Both the position numbers and the translations under genes were made by a program. Shown piece by piece: positions 1-12,750 of a DNA stretch of 64,000 bases. The notes under the pieces were generated by a model. That model made no database searches. It was not told where the DNA came from and saw only the letters and a program-made list of their open reading frames with translations. Origin of the DNA: Macrobrachium rosenbergii (taxonomy: Eukaryota; Arthropoda; Malacostraca; Decapoda; Palaemonidae); the NCBI RefSeq assembly GCF_040412425.1, contig NC_089755.1:47952621-48016620 (forward strand), given 5' to 3'. Positions within the stretch are counted from its first letter, which is position 1. Every line of letters begins with the position of its first letter.

Positions 1-74
1 TCAACTTATATTCTAAATTGGGTTTAATATTTTTTGGTGGACTTTATAAGAAAATAATAGGTTTGAGGTGAGTG

Positions 75-243
<169 letters not shown>

Positions 244-705
244 AAGGTTCTTTCAAAAGAGGGCGAGAGTAGAAGGAAGGGAATCCCATTCCATACGAAA
301 GTAATGCGCCCCCATAAACGTGAGACCGAGATAGAATGTGGAGAGCATCAATTGAGAGGCCCTTGTGTCCAGGAGAGAGAGAGTGTTTCCATTCAGAAGT
401 CGTTGCCCTCGACTCCTTCCGGGGCGAAATTCAGAGGCAATTAAATTATTCTCTTGCCCAGGAGAGGGGTTGAGAGTTGAACGCTCCTCCAGGCCGCGTT
501 CTGTAGAAATTTCAAGGGGACGGTCACCATAATTAAGGTATGCTAAGGGGACCGGAAAATGAGCAGAGGTTTTTTTTTTTTTTTTTTTTAGGCCTGCCGG
601 TGCGTTTGTGAGGTGAGCTGTGTGCTTTAGAAAACCTTCAGAGTGACGGCGGTTTATCAGATTTTGTTTACATAATCTCTTGGCATTTTATCTACATGAA
701 TGTTT

Positions 706-710
<5 letters not shown>

Positions 711-798
<88 letters not shown>

Positions 799-819
799 CT
801 GTATATATATATTTATATA

Positions 820-895
<76 letters not shown>
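711..895. repeat. (TA)n microsatellite with ACTG and TTTAT interruptions
   Basis: Long TA array, interrupted near 797 by TATACTGTATA and near 812-830 by TTTAT words. Confidence 0.95.
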
Positions 896-901
<6 letters not shown>

Positions 902-1288
902 TAATTATATAATTAATATTTATATGTATGCTGTATATATATTTTATAATTATATGTATATATGTAGTATGCATATTTGAGTTATTTACACTTAAGATCA
1001 ATTAAATTAACGCATTTAATTTTAGCAGTAGGCTTTTTAAGCAAATTGACTTTATTAGCCCAATCACTCGATGCAGTAACTTAGTTTTTGTATAGTAAAC
1101 TCGTAGGTTTTCTCTATCCATAGCTTATAGTGGCTTGTATAAGGAATTCTTGACCCACATGGGTCAAGAAGGGGCAAAGATGCCCAGCGAAATGGGTCAA
1201 TTCACAGTTCTGAAGGTGTGGAGGCTGACTGAGGTGAAATACAGAGAAACAAAGGTTGTGTGAAAGAGTGACGACCTTTGACATTGAA

Positions 1289-1290
<2 letters not shown>

Positions 1291-1358
<68 letters not shown>

Positions 1359-1379
1359 GCTGCTGCTGCTGCTGCTGCA
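1291..1379. repeat. (CT)n followed by (GCT)n
   Basis: CT to 1356, then six GCT units from 1360. Confidence 0.95.
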
Positions 1380-1532
1380 AAGGTCACTTGTTAAAATTCG
1401 AAGCTGCAGATAGAGTACAGAGGAAATTGAAGCCGTAAATTGTGTTGTCGTCGCTGAGCGTCTGGCCCCCGATGATAAACTGCTTCCTGTTGGTTTTATT
1501 GTTGGTCTGTGGCAGCTTTTATTAATAGTGAT

Positions 1533-1535
<3 letters not shown>

Positions 1536-1588
<53 letters not shown>

Positions 1589-1611
1589 GCACAAATATAT
1601 ATGCTGTATAT

Positions 1612-1665
<54 letters not shown>

Positions 1666-1735
1666 GTATATATAATATATATATATATATGTATGTATAT
1701 ATATACAGTATATACAATTATGTATAAATATATAT
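1536..1735. repeat. (CT)n then (TA)n compound
   Basis: CT at 1536-1586; TA-rich at 1595-1735 with a TATACAGTATA interruption near 1702. Confidence 0.95.
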
Positions 1736-2780
1736 GTATGTTTGTGTTGTATAACCTCAAGGTAATCTTGTTGCAGTTTATGTCAGCAATTTCAGAGTTG
1801 CCTTTTAACTCACGACCAGTTTTTATGACAGAAAACACAGGTCTCTAAATGAAGGTTACTCTTTTATTAAAAAAGACTCCATATAATATTTTACTAACAA
1901 ATTAACGTAACTCTTAAATCTCTGTAAAACTGGAAATGGGAGGTTTTAGAATAAGTTTTTTTTTACTGTCATTTTTTCTTTCATTAAATATATTTTCGTC
2001 AAGTGCTGATACTAACCCTCCTCACTTCAATTTAATTTACGGTTTATAGAGACAGTTTTCAAATGTAGATAAAGTACTTAATTGAAGCGGTTGCTTGCAT
2101 ACGTACATCCCCAGTTGATTTAAAAGTTGCAGCAAATTCTTGATATTTTTTTTCCTCCCTGCGTGATGCCTTGTCACCAGATGAATTAAACAAGTTCTTT
2201 TATTTCTCGAGATTTCCAAATCACTTTCTTTTTTAACACTTGTACTGGACATAAGATGCACTCAGAGATTAGAATAACATTTTCTATGAAAGCGGATACA
2301 AAGAGGACAGACATGTCCATTGTAATTTTTACTTACCTAGGAATTCCGGCCCATATAGTGTTCACGAATTTTTGTGAAGCGTAAGAATTACCCGGACGTA
2401 AAATAACACGGTTATTCAAGTGGAAGGTGTGTTAGCAAGTGGCTATTATTTGCATTTGACGATTGCTATCTTTTAATTTTTCCCAATTTTTATCGCTAAG
2501 ACACACAAGTTAAAATAACTATTAATAAAACTGGTATAATTATTGATACAACTATAATTACTAATATAACTATTCATATCCGTAAAATAGAAAGAGATTA
2601 AACAAAGTCCAGGTATCTGTTTCCTCTCGTATTTCCCCTTGATCGTCGACAAAGGGCTTTTGAACACACCCACGCGAGACCAGGCGTAGGCTGCGATGAC
2701 GTCAGCGGCGGTGGGTGCGAATTAAGAAATACTGTATGTAGAACGATGTCGTTTACATATTTCAGCAATGGTAATTGAAT

Positions 2781-2781
<1 letters not shown>

Positions 2782-2840
<59 letters not shown>

Positions 2841-2993
2841 CACCGCAGAGCTAATTCTTTTGTGTCTCTTTTTCGTGTTCGAATTATCCAGGGGACGCTG
2901 AATGTGTACATTTAAATGGCAGGTTCTTTACCATCTTTTTGCAGGCACGGAAAATGTGTGTGCGATGGTTAGGTTTTACTTACTGTCTCTCTC

Positions 2994-3026
<33 letters not shown>

Positions 3027-3043
3027 TCAATGTATACACATAT

Positions 3044-3117
<74 letters not shown>

Positions 3118-3210
3118 CTTGTATGTATATGTATATATGTGTTTACATATACTATATATACACATATATATGTATATATATACATGTATGTATGTATGTG
3201 TATTTATGTA
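2782..3210. repeat. (CT)n, (CT)n and (TA)n cluster
   Basis: CT at 2782-2836 and 2985-3026; TA at 3052-3116 continuing as TATG/TACA-rich sequence to about 3200. Confidence 0.92.
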
Positions 3211-3774
3211 GAGAGAGAAAGAGATTATAGCTTGCAATAACTGCAAGCAAGTTATTTGTCTGCACTCGAATTAAAAATATACAGTCGAACTGCCTGCAAA
3301 TGCGCCGGAAATATTTTTTTTTTCTTTTTTTTTTTGTCGTCCATGAAATCTTCTCAAAAGTGAAGCCATTTAACTCGTCACAATCAACTCAAAACATTCT
3401 CCATCGGATATTGTGTGCCGATTTAAATTAGGCATTCATGAGATCTCTGGGCATTCCGTTCATAACTCGGGAATCTCTCCTCCGGCTAATTAAAAACGAC
3501 GTCTATTTAATGAATATCTCTTTGAAGGCTGGAGTGGCGCCCTTCATAACTGTTGGAGGAAATGGCTCCATCAACGATAGAAATTCAACGCCCGGGTTTT
3601 TTTTTTTTTGTTTTTTTCGTTTTTCTCGTTCGTTGGAATTTAGCCAAATTAAGCGGAAGCATAATGCTTTCTTCCTTCTGCTTCTTAATGGCGCGTGTCT
3701 GGTGAAGATGCTTTTTGAATGTTATCCTGTCAGCATGTAAGGATTTTTTTGGGGCGAGGGGGATTTTGGGGTCT

Positions 3775-4034
<260 letters not shown>

Positions 4035-4282
4035 AGTCAAATATTAAGTCTCAATTACCCGTTGATATCAAAATGACTTTACCTTGAAATAATGCGCACA
4101 AATCCCTTTACCTTGGAAATGTGCACAAATCCCTTTGTTGTTATTTCTGAACCAGGCCGTGGTTCGAAGCTTCGCTGTGACACATCACCAGAAATATTAA
4201 AGATTATGGTATTCCACAGCAAACACAGGGAGAATAGGATAAACAAATTAAAAAATGCACCGAAGTGTCTTCGGCGCAATCG

Positions 4283-4567
4283 AGTTTTCTGTACAGCCGC
4301 TACAGCGTATAATCAAGGCCCATTATGCACGGCCCATAAAACTTTAACCACTGCCCGGTGGTGGCTTATCCTATATCGTTGCCAGAAGCACGATTACGGT
4401 TAACTTTAACCTAAATAAAATAAAAACTACTGAGGCTAGAGGGCTGCAATTTGCTGTGTTTGATGATTGGAGGGTGGATGATCAACATACCAATTTGCAG
4501 CCCTCTAGCCTTAGTAGTTTTTAAGATCTGAGGGCGGGCAGAATAAAGTGCGGATGAACAGAAAACT
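4283..4567. mobile_element. MITE-like palindromic repeat, decapod type
   Basis: Terminal inverted repeats AGTTTTCTGT (4283-4292) and ACAGAAAACT (4558-4567) enclose ~265 bp. Inside is a hairpin with 28-bp arms at 4422-4449 and 4495-4522 (AAAAACTACTGAGGCTAGAG..., one mismatch) around a 45-base loop. I recognise the wording of this repeat from other decapod genomic sequence; that is from memory. Upstream sequence (about 4100-4282) may belong to a longer version of the same repeat. No coding capacity. Confidence 0.7.
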
Positions 4568-5038
4568 AAAAATCAGATAGAAGCCAGTGGAAGTAAGTCT
4601 AATTAATTTTTAGAAGTCCCCGAGATCATAGCCTTGTTTCTATTCAAGTTTTCAGCACAATGCATAATTTCGAATATCATCATACAATAACGATGAAAAA
4701 AGCAAAAAGAGTAATTTAGTATTCCTCCCTTATCAATCGCATCGGCACACGATACTTAGGCATATTTTTACTAGGTTAGGAAACGAGTAAAAATAATTCT
4801 ATTATTATTTTTCAAGGAAGATTATTACTCGCTAAATTTGGTAGTTGATTTTACGTCATCAGCTAAATGTGTCCTTGGGATATTTTTTAATGTTCTTCTT
4901 GCTTAACAAATCTTAGTTTACGGAATTCTTTAAAAAGAGTAAAAAGACTGTTTTTGATTCGTAGATCCTCTCGTTTGTGGAAAGTGCACACTTAGGTATG
5001 ATTACCGTAGCACTTCGCAGGACAAGTGATTTGGGAGA

Positions 5039-5117
5039 TTCTCTCTCTCTCTCTCTCTCTCTCTGCTCGGCCGAAGTTTAGCTCCCGTATCTTTCCATAA
5101 ACAGATACACCTGATCG

Positions 5118-5169
<52 letters not shown>
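5039..5169. repeat. Two (CT)n microsatellites
   Basis: CT at 5039-5064 and 5122-5169, separated by ~57 bases of unique sequence. Confidence 0.94.
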
Positions 5170-5172
<3 letters not shown>

Positions 5173-5454
5173 TAAAGGGCCTTCATCGACACGATCCCTT
5201 TGTAGGACGAGAGCCTCCATTAGGGAGCGGCCGATCCGTTCGTAGAAATCGGTTTCGTGTTAGACGATCCTTTTCTTGTGCCAGAACGCCAGGCATTCCC
5301 GAATGATTGTATGGTGGTCGAGGCGGGCCCATTAAATTACTCCAAAGGAAGTAAGGTCATTAGCGAAAGCCAATTGGACTGGATCAACCTCATTAAATTC
5401 GACTTAAATCTTTGGCTTTGATGTTTATTGATATTTTTTTTCCTTGGTGGCATC

Positions 5455-5481
5455 ATAGAGAGAGAGAGAGAGAGAGAGAGA
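5455..5481. repeat. (GA)n microsatellite
   Basis: About 13 GA units. Confidence 0.94.
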
Positions 5482-5700
5482 TGGTGCGAGCTCCTGTTCA
5501 GAAATCTGTTCTTACTTCGTAGTTGATTATTCTTCTTCTGTATTTCCCAGGTGTGTCGATATTTAACATGTTTATTTTTTGGTTACTTGTTTAATATATG
5601 AATATACTTTTTCTGAAACACATTTTTCAAGTTGAGGTGGAATTCAAGTTTTCTCTCGATTGGGGACAAAATTAAACACATGGCAAATATAAAGAAGGAG

Positions 5701-5779
<79 letters not shown>
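5701..5779. repeat. (TA)n microsatellite at the foldback's left edge
   Basis: About 39 pure TA units directly next to the foldback element. Confidence 0.95.
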
Positions 5780-5783
<4 letters not shown>

Positions 5784-6130
5784 TTTTTCTCATCACGAAA
5801 TTTAAACCAGTGACCGAAATTATGTAAACAATCTATAAAACGTAATTCAAATATTTCACGGACAAAAGGAGTAGTTAGAAAGGCCTTCACAACAATTCAA
5901 GCTGCTTAGCTGAAAAGTCTGATGGAGAGTAATAAGAGGCAAAAAAAATTGATATCTGGAGCTCTAACTTTCTGGCGTAGCAAATAAAAGACGCAGAAGT
6001 GCAACCAGACGAGTCCTTGGGTATTATCCTGATAATACCGAAGGCTGCATCAGGGACGGTTTTGAAGGAGAAAGTTTCATAACCTGAGAAAGCCCACTCT
6101 CCTTTGAAAAGTACAAAAAAAAAAAAAAGG

Positions 6131-6186
<56 letters not shown>

Positions 6187-6760
6187 AGTCTCGCTAGAAA
6201 AGTAAAAAAAAAATAAAAATAATATAAAATAAAGATGTACGAGATATAAATCATGATAACCATGGACTTTCTCTGGTTGTGAAAAGTACATAAAAAAAAA
6301 AGATGGGAGAGAGAGAGAGAGAGAGAGAGAGCAGTTTCGCTAGAAAGGTAAAAACAAAAAATAAATAAAAAATAAAATAAAACAAAGATGTACGAGATAC
6401 AAATCATAACCATGGGCTCTCTCCGACTGTGAAACTTTCTCCTTCAAAATCGTCCCTGATGCGGCCTTCGGTATTATCAGGATAATACCCAAGGACTCGT
6501 CTGGTTGCACTTTTGCGTCTTTTATTTGCTACGCTAGAAAGTTAGAGCTCCAGAAATAAATTTTTTTTTTCTTTTATTACTCTTCATCAGTCTTTTCAGC
6601 CAAGCAGTTCGAATTGTTGTGAAGGTCTTTCTAACTGTTCCTTTTGTCTGTGAAATGTTTGAAATACGTTTTATAGACTGTTTGAATTATATTTTATAGT
6701 AAGTTTACATAATTATCGTCACTGGTTTAAATTTCGTGATGAGAACAAAAAAAAAACTTG
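5780..6760. mobile_element. Large foldback element with ~310-335 bp inverted arms
   Basis: The left arm (about 5780-6088) is repeated in inverted form at about 6425-6760: for example GGTATTATCCTGATAATACC at 6019-6038 answers GGTATTATCAGGATAATACC at 6470-6489, and CTCATCACGAAATTTAAACC answers GGTTTAAATTTCGTGATGAG at 6724-6743. The arms differ by scattered substitutions and small indels. The ~340-bp centre has two direct copies of a ~150-bp unit, each with an A-run, a GA microsatellite and GATGTACGAGATA. The left end abuts a TA microsatellite. No ORF of note, so it is non-autonomous. Confidence 0.8.
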
Positions 6761-7220
6761 ATAAAAATTCCTTTTATTCATTCTCCTCATCTCCTTCCTT
6801 CTCCTTCTCCCACCTTTCCTTTTCTCCCTTTCTTACAATCTTGACCCTCCTCTTCCCCCTTACTTCTCCTTGCCTCCCCCTCTTTCTCCATCCTTCTTCC
6901 AACTTCTCCTTCTCCTCTCCCCTACCTTTTACTTCCGTAATCATTCCGGTTAGGTCTTAACTTCTTTTGCTTTGCCTTTCTTCCTCCCCCTAAATAGGGT
7001 TTATGTTCCTCCCTTCTTTATTCCCTCTTCCTCCCCTTTCCACATTTATTTCATTTTATTCAGAGCCCCTTCCTTTCCTTACTTCCTTTCTCTCATGGCT
7101 GCCTCCACCTCACCATCTTCATCCTGTATGCTTCACTCCTCCTACCCCTTTTTTCCCTTACTCCTCCTCCTCCTCCTCCTCCTCCTCCTCCTCCTCCTCC
7201 TCCTCCTCCTCCTCCCCCCT
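6740..7220. repeat. Polypyrimidine tract ending in (CTC)n
   Basis: Nearly unbroken C/T sequence, ending in about 18 CTC units at 7161-7216. Confidence 0.9.
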
Positions 7221-7375
7221 CTCTTCGTTGTTTCCTTCTACGTGAATTGAATGTTGTTGACTCAAAAAATCCAAGTAAATATCTCTCCTGTAAAACATTT
7301 TGAGTTTGTTTAGAGAACGTTTCTTTTATGGGCAAGCTTGATGCTGATGATTTGGACTTTTCAAGCACGAGAGCA

Positions 7376-7420
7376 GAAAGAAGAAGAAGAAGAAGAAGAA
7401 GAAGAAGAAGAAGAAGAAAA
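7376..7420. repeat. (AAG)n microsatellite
   Basis: About 14 AAG units. Confidence 0.94.
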
Positions 7421-8142
7421 ACACTCACTGAATAAAAAAAAAACGCACTGGAGCAGAGTGGCTTAAAAGAAATGCTTTTCATTTTTTTTTTATTCGGGTG
7501 TCTGTGTTGACGTAGCATGCTTTATTGACGTATGGAAAACGTGAATATATTAACTCGAGAGGAAGACAAACACGATAGGCAAACTAATCCGAGCTTGAAG
7601 GCAGTTAGATCGAAAATTAAAAGGAAAATGCAAAGACGCTCTCAGCTGAATGTCTCTCTGGCGGCGTGCGCGAGATTCGTCTTTCAGTTTTCAGTAAATT
7701 AAGGCTTATGATACACGCACTTACGATATATACATTAATGAATCCATAGACAGTTTGAGATATTGTAATTGTGTCCTTTTGCGTTGATGAATTTAATGAA
7801 AATACTTTCTGTGAAATATATTAATTGATGGCGTTATGCAAATTGAGACGCGTCAGTCTTTTAAATGAAGTTTCCCATAGTGGTTATTGCTGACAGTGCG
7901 CCTTGAGCAGCACACTGTAGACTCTGTTAAGGTTTTTGCTAGTGTCCCTTTGGTCTCCATTGGCTTCCCTTTTTTATATGTTTTTTTTTATTATTATTAG
8001 ACGGCTCTTCCCACTTGGCTGTTCAACTTCTTCAACTTTGCAATGCCATATTTTCACCTTTTTTTTTTTTTTAATAAATCCTCAGTACAGTCTCTATGAG
8101 AGCATAGAATTGTTACTTGGGGGTAATGTTAAACTGCTGAAT

Positions 8143-8166
8143 ATATAATAATAATAATAATAATAA
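8143..8166. repeat. (ATA)n microsatellite
   Basis: Seven ATA/AAT units. Confidence 0.9.
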
Positions 8167-8465
8167 ATCATCTTGTTTGTTAGAATATGCAGTACGTTCA
8201 GAATACTTAGCTTCCCCTAAGGTCTAAAGTTACCAATTTTTAAAATCTTCTTTCTTTCTTTCCTTATACGCCTGTTTATTTATCTGTTTATTTATTAATG
8301 TGTTGAATTATTTTTTTTCTTTTCTAGTAACTGATCTCTTCTTTCTGTATTTCCTATTGACTTTTGTTACTTCAAGTCAACACCGTATTCTTTGGAAGCT
8401 TGAATTTCAAGTCAGTGGCCCTATGGGCTTGTTCCATGTGAATGGAGTTCAACTTCTGATAATAA

Positions 8466-8469
<4 letters not shown>

Positions 8470-8522
<53 letters not shown>
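8470..8522. repeat. (TA)n microsatellite
   Basis: About 26 TA units. Confidence 0.95.
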
Positions 8523-8525
<3 letters not shown>

Positions 8526-8631
8526 AAGTTAAAGTCCTGTTGGGCCTCTGTAGGCTCATAGGGCAGGCGCTGATCTGTTTCTTAGGCCGACAGCCAGTGG
8601 GGGGACAGGTCCTAATGTCTACGACACGTGG

Positions 8632-8632
<1 letters not shown>
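8523..8632. repeat. Probable dispersed repeat wedged between TA and CA microsatellites
   Basis: A GC-richer ~110-bp block (TTAAAGTTAAAGTCCTGTTG to CGACACGTGG) lies between (TA)26 and (CA)n. I recall similar blocks beside microsatellites in decapod sequence; only one copy is seen here. Confidence 0.4.
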
Positions 8633-8668
<36 letters not shown>

Positions 8669-8688
8669 TATATATATATATATATATT
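8633..8688. repeat. (CA)n then (TA)n
   Basis: CA at 8633-8663, TA to 8688. Confidence 0.94.
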
Positions 8689-8939
8689 TCAATAACGTTT
8701 GTATGTACATCCGCACACATGCCTCGTAGTTTTTAAAATGAACAATATAGTAATCAAATAGTTAGATGAATTCTTGCTTCTAATTGTAAATAAACAAATA
8801 GCTTTTTAGGCGAATTCCTATAATCTGTGAAGCATCTCAGTCCCTTTCAACCAGTTGAAAATCAAATAAAGATAAAAGGGGTATTATGAACAAGCTGTAC
8901 TCCCCAAGTTTCTATGTTTGACTCCTTCCACGATTGAAT

Positions 8940-8940
8940 T

Positions 8941-9008
<68 letters not shown>
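8940..9008. repeat. (CT)n microsatellite
   Basis: One CC interruption at 8959-8960. Confidence 0.95.
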
Positions 9009-9012
<4 letters not shown>

Positions 9013-9679
9013 AGGTTGAATACAAATCCTCAATAGTTCTTTGTTTTGTTGACTTAATTAATTTCGTTATTTGTTCTTTCCACTTTTGAGAGTCACTTGT
9101 TTATCCGTTCTGGAAAAATGCAGTGACACGAAATTATTGTTTTTCTCCTTCTCACGAGTATCATGTGTCTCCTCCTCCATTTGTAACTGAAGTGGTCAAG
9201 TCCCGATGTTATTAGATCGTTGGAAGTTTTGCAATCCTCTTACATATACTTATAAGGAATCAAAATGAAACCTGCTTTTGATGTCCTTTCCTCTCCTTGT
9301 GTTTTCTTCCTTCCCAGGATGATTTTGGAAATTATTTTGGAAACAATTGCGTTATTGCTGTTTCAGTTCCTTTCTGCTTAACTGATTCTCTTCGTAATTT
9401 AATGATTTATATGACCTTTGACTTGTCTTGATAGCCAAAGTTAACGACGCTGGGCGCAAGTAACAAAGTTAAAAAGTAGCGACAATTCATTCATATGAAA
9501 CGCTCATTCATATTCATTCCTCCCTGAGGAGGTTTCTTGATTCCTAATTAAATTCTCTTCCAGTGGAAGTGGGTTGGTGGGTGGGGGAGGCGGAGGGGGG
9601 AAGGGGGGAAGAGATGCCGGCTCGGGACCGAAGTTCAGATATAACTGGGCGTCTTATCAGGCGCACTGGAGATAAATAC

Positions 9680-10507
9680 TGAAGGTTCTCTTGCAGGACC
9701 TCGGAGGTTCTCTTCCAGGACCTTGGAGGTTATTTTGCAGGGCCTCAGAGGTTCTTTTGCAGGACCTCGGAGGTTCTTTTGCAGGACCTCGGAGGTTCTC
9801 TTTCACACCCCCGGAGGTTCTCTTGCACGACTTTGAAGGTTCTCTTGCAGGACCTCGGAGGTTCTTGTGCAGGACCTCGGAGATTCTCTTGTACGACCTC
9901 GGAGGTTCTCTTGCACGACACCGAGGGTTCTCTTGCAGGACCTCGGAGGTTCTTATGCACGACCTCGGAGGTTCTCTTCCAGGACTTTGGAGGTTATTTT
10001 GCAGGACCTCAGAGGTTCTTTTGCACGACCTCGAGGGTTCTCTTGCACGACCCCGAAGGTTCTCTTGCACGACCTCGGAGGTTCTCATGCACGACCCCGA
10101 AGGTTCTCTTGCACGACCTCGGAGGTTCTCTTGCACAACCTCGGAGGTTCTTATGCACGACCTCGAAAGTTCTTACGCACGACCTCGGAGGTTCTCTTGC
10201 AGGACCTCGGAGGTTCTCTTGCAGGACCTCGAAGGTTCTCTTGCAGGACTCGGAGGTTCTTATGCACGACCTCGAAAGTTCTTACGCACGACCTCGGAGG
10301 TTCTCTTGCAGGACCTCGAAGGTTCTCTTGCAGGACCTCGAAGGTTCTCTTGCAGGACTCGAAGGTTCTTTTACAGGACTAAAGGGCTCTCTTGCAGGAC
10401 CTCGATGGTTCTCTTGGAGAACCTCGGAGGTTGTTTTGCAGGACCTCGAAAGTTCTTTTGCAGGACCTCCGAGGTTCTTTTACAGGACTCGAAGGTTCTC
10501 CAGCCAG
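9680..10507 (+). repeat. 22-bp minisatellite, about 37 units
   Basis: Consensus GGTTCTCTTGCAGGACCTCG plus GA. Units vary at GGA/CGA after GCA, at TCTT/TTTT, and some are 20-21 bp long. Since 22 is not a multiple of 3 the array stays open in several frames on both strands and cycles through all three; the resulting long ORFs are artefacts. In the sense direction each unit looks like a polypyrimidine tract plus CAG. Confidence 0.92.
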
Positions 10508-11474
10508 ACCTCCTGTTTCTCTTGGCTTCTACTTTTACTCTGTTCTCTTTTGGGAAATCATTGCAATCAAAACTCCACCGACAATATTTGAGAATCCCCT
10601 GCAAAACATAAATCAAGTTTGCTTTTGCAAATTACTGTTTTTCCCTCTACTTGTTGTAGACTTTTCGAAGTGTGCAGAGTTGCACACGGCCAAAAGTATC
10701 AGATATGGCCCGCCATTTATTTCAGGCCGGATTACATTATTCCATATGACCCATTGCTGCTTATATCAAACTGTTGAGGTTTGTTGCCAAGTTTTCACAG
10801 CATTAGAAGACAGGGACTCCAACGTGACACTCACCCTCTTATTTTATCCAGACTTTGAACCAGTATGCGTGTATGAATTAATAACATCCATTACATAACT
10901 TGCGATACCTGACGAAGGGGGGACAAACCCAAACCGAAAATGGAGCATTTATTAGAAAGTTTGTTAAAGAAAAATAACATGGAATTAAGACGTAATTGAA
11001 TTGATGATATTGGGATTGATAACTGAGGGAACATCCCTGAATCGTCGAATAATTTCCCTTCTGAATTTTACACATTTTCTTTAGTGAAATGTGGACGTTC
11101 TTTGCCAGGGAAATACGGAAGCTATGCTAAAAATACCCTCCCCCCCAAAAAAATAAGCAAGCTATGTTAAAAAAACACGCAAGCTATACTAAAATTACAA
11201 AAAAATACGCAAGTTATGCTAAAGTCATGTATTTTCTAATTTTATTAAAAAACTTAGTGAAAACTTAAGTGAACTGTCTTTTTAATACTTTCCAAAGGTA
11301 GACGTTTGTAAGATGGTGTTATTTCAGAACGATGATTGTCGTATTCTATTCATACTGCTTAGAAAATATTTTAATGAAAAATATTCATTTTAAACGCAAA
11401 ATTAATATAGTGTGAAAAAGGACTAAATTTTACTAAAAGGTAGAGTGTGGGAATTAGTTCCCAAGAACAAGGAA

Positions 11475-11476
<2 letters not shown>

Positions 11477-11526
<50 letters not shown>
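11477..11526. repeat. (GA)n microsatellite
   Basis: About 24 GA units. Confidence 0.95.
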
Positions 11527-11529
<3 letters not shown>

Positions 11530-11775
11530 TGGTTTTAAGGAAATGAAACAGAACCTGGGTAACAAATCATGTCATGTCAGATGTATCTAATCCCTTAGAC
11601 TGTGTGATGTAGATAAATCTAAGTCATAAATAAAGCATATCCATTCATTTTTCCTTTATGGTTACAAACCCCCATTCGCCGTTATGAAGCAACAAAAGAT
11701 CTGCTATTTTTATTCGAAAACTCATTCTGGTCTAGGGGTCGTTTTCAGCGTCGTTGCTTCTTGAATGACGTATGG

Positions 11776-11802
11776 CAGAAGAAGAAGAAGAAGAAGAAGA
11801 GA
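11776..11802. repeat. (AAG)n microsatellite
   Basis: Eight AAG units. Confidence 0.93.
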
Positions 11803-12289
11803 GGAGGCGAAAGTCCCCCTCCTCGCAAACATGTAAATTTAATTGTCGCTTTTATTGTCGTCGATAGTTGGTAAAGAGGATTAATGGTGGAGGGACGGGG
11901 AGCACCTGTAATCAAGTTACCTTTGTATGTGAGGGACCAACTCTCAGACTTGGGAGATACTGTATGTTGATCACGAGAGGTAGCCAGTTTAGGGACTCTG
12001 TTTAAAACTGGTCGGAGATCTCTTGTCGCGGCTGTCGAATTGTTTCGTGTTTTTCAAGGCTATTTGAAAAGTCTATGTATATTAAAAATAACGTGAACTG
12101 GAGAACAAATTAAAAACCACATACAGTTGCAGAGCGTCATGCTCCCTCTTCAGTATGACGCTCCGAAACTGTGGGTGGTTTTAAATAATTTATTCTCCAA
12201 ATAGTATTTTTTTTTCCAAGTTTCAAAGTTGGACACTGATCTGCTATCACCAGACCAAAGATAACAATGACAATGTTTTCTTTTTTGTA

Positions 12290-12750
12290 TTGTCAGCATA
12301 GCTTGCGTTTTTTTTATCACAGCTTGCGTTTATGTTTTGGTATTTTTGGCATAGCTTGTGTATTTTTTTTTGGGCGGGGTGGGATTTTTAGTATAGCTTG
12401 CGTTTATGTTTTGGTATTTTTAGCACAGCTTGCGTTTATGTTTTGGTATTTTCAGCATAGCTTGTGTATTTTTGTGGGGTTATTTTTAACATAGCTTGTG
12501 CATTTATTTTTTTTTTAGCATAGCTTGTGTTTTTTGGAGGGTATTTTTAGCATAGCTTGCGTTTCTGTTTTGGTATTTTCAGCATAACCTGTGTATTTTT
12601 GGGGGGTTATTTTTAGCATAGCTTGTGTATTTTGGGGGGGATTTTTAGCATAGCTTGCGTAATTTTTTGCAATTTTAGTTTAGCTTGCGTATTTTTTTTA
12701 AACATAGTTTGTTTATTTTGGGTGTTATTTTTAGCATAGCTTCCGTATTT
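12290..12750 (+). repeat. Irregular minisatellite, ~30-45 bp units
   Basis: Repeats of TTTTAGCATAGCTTGCGT followed by T/G-rich spacers of variable length (for example TATGTTTTGGTATT or ATTTTTGGGGGGTT), about 13 copies. Confidence 0.85.

Noticed and set aside
9691..10611. 306-residue ORF and overlapping long ORFs on both strands
   Set aside because: A 22-bp tandem unit without stops stays open in several frames; the same peptide words appear in all three frames.
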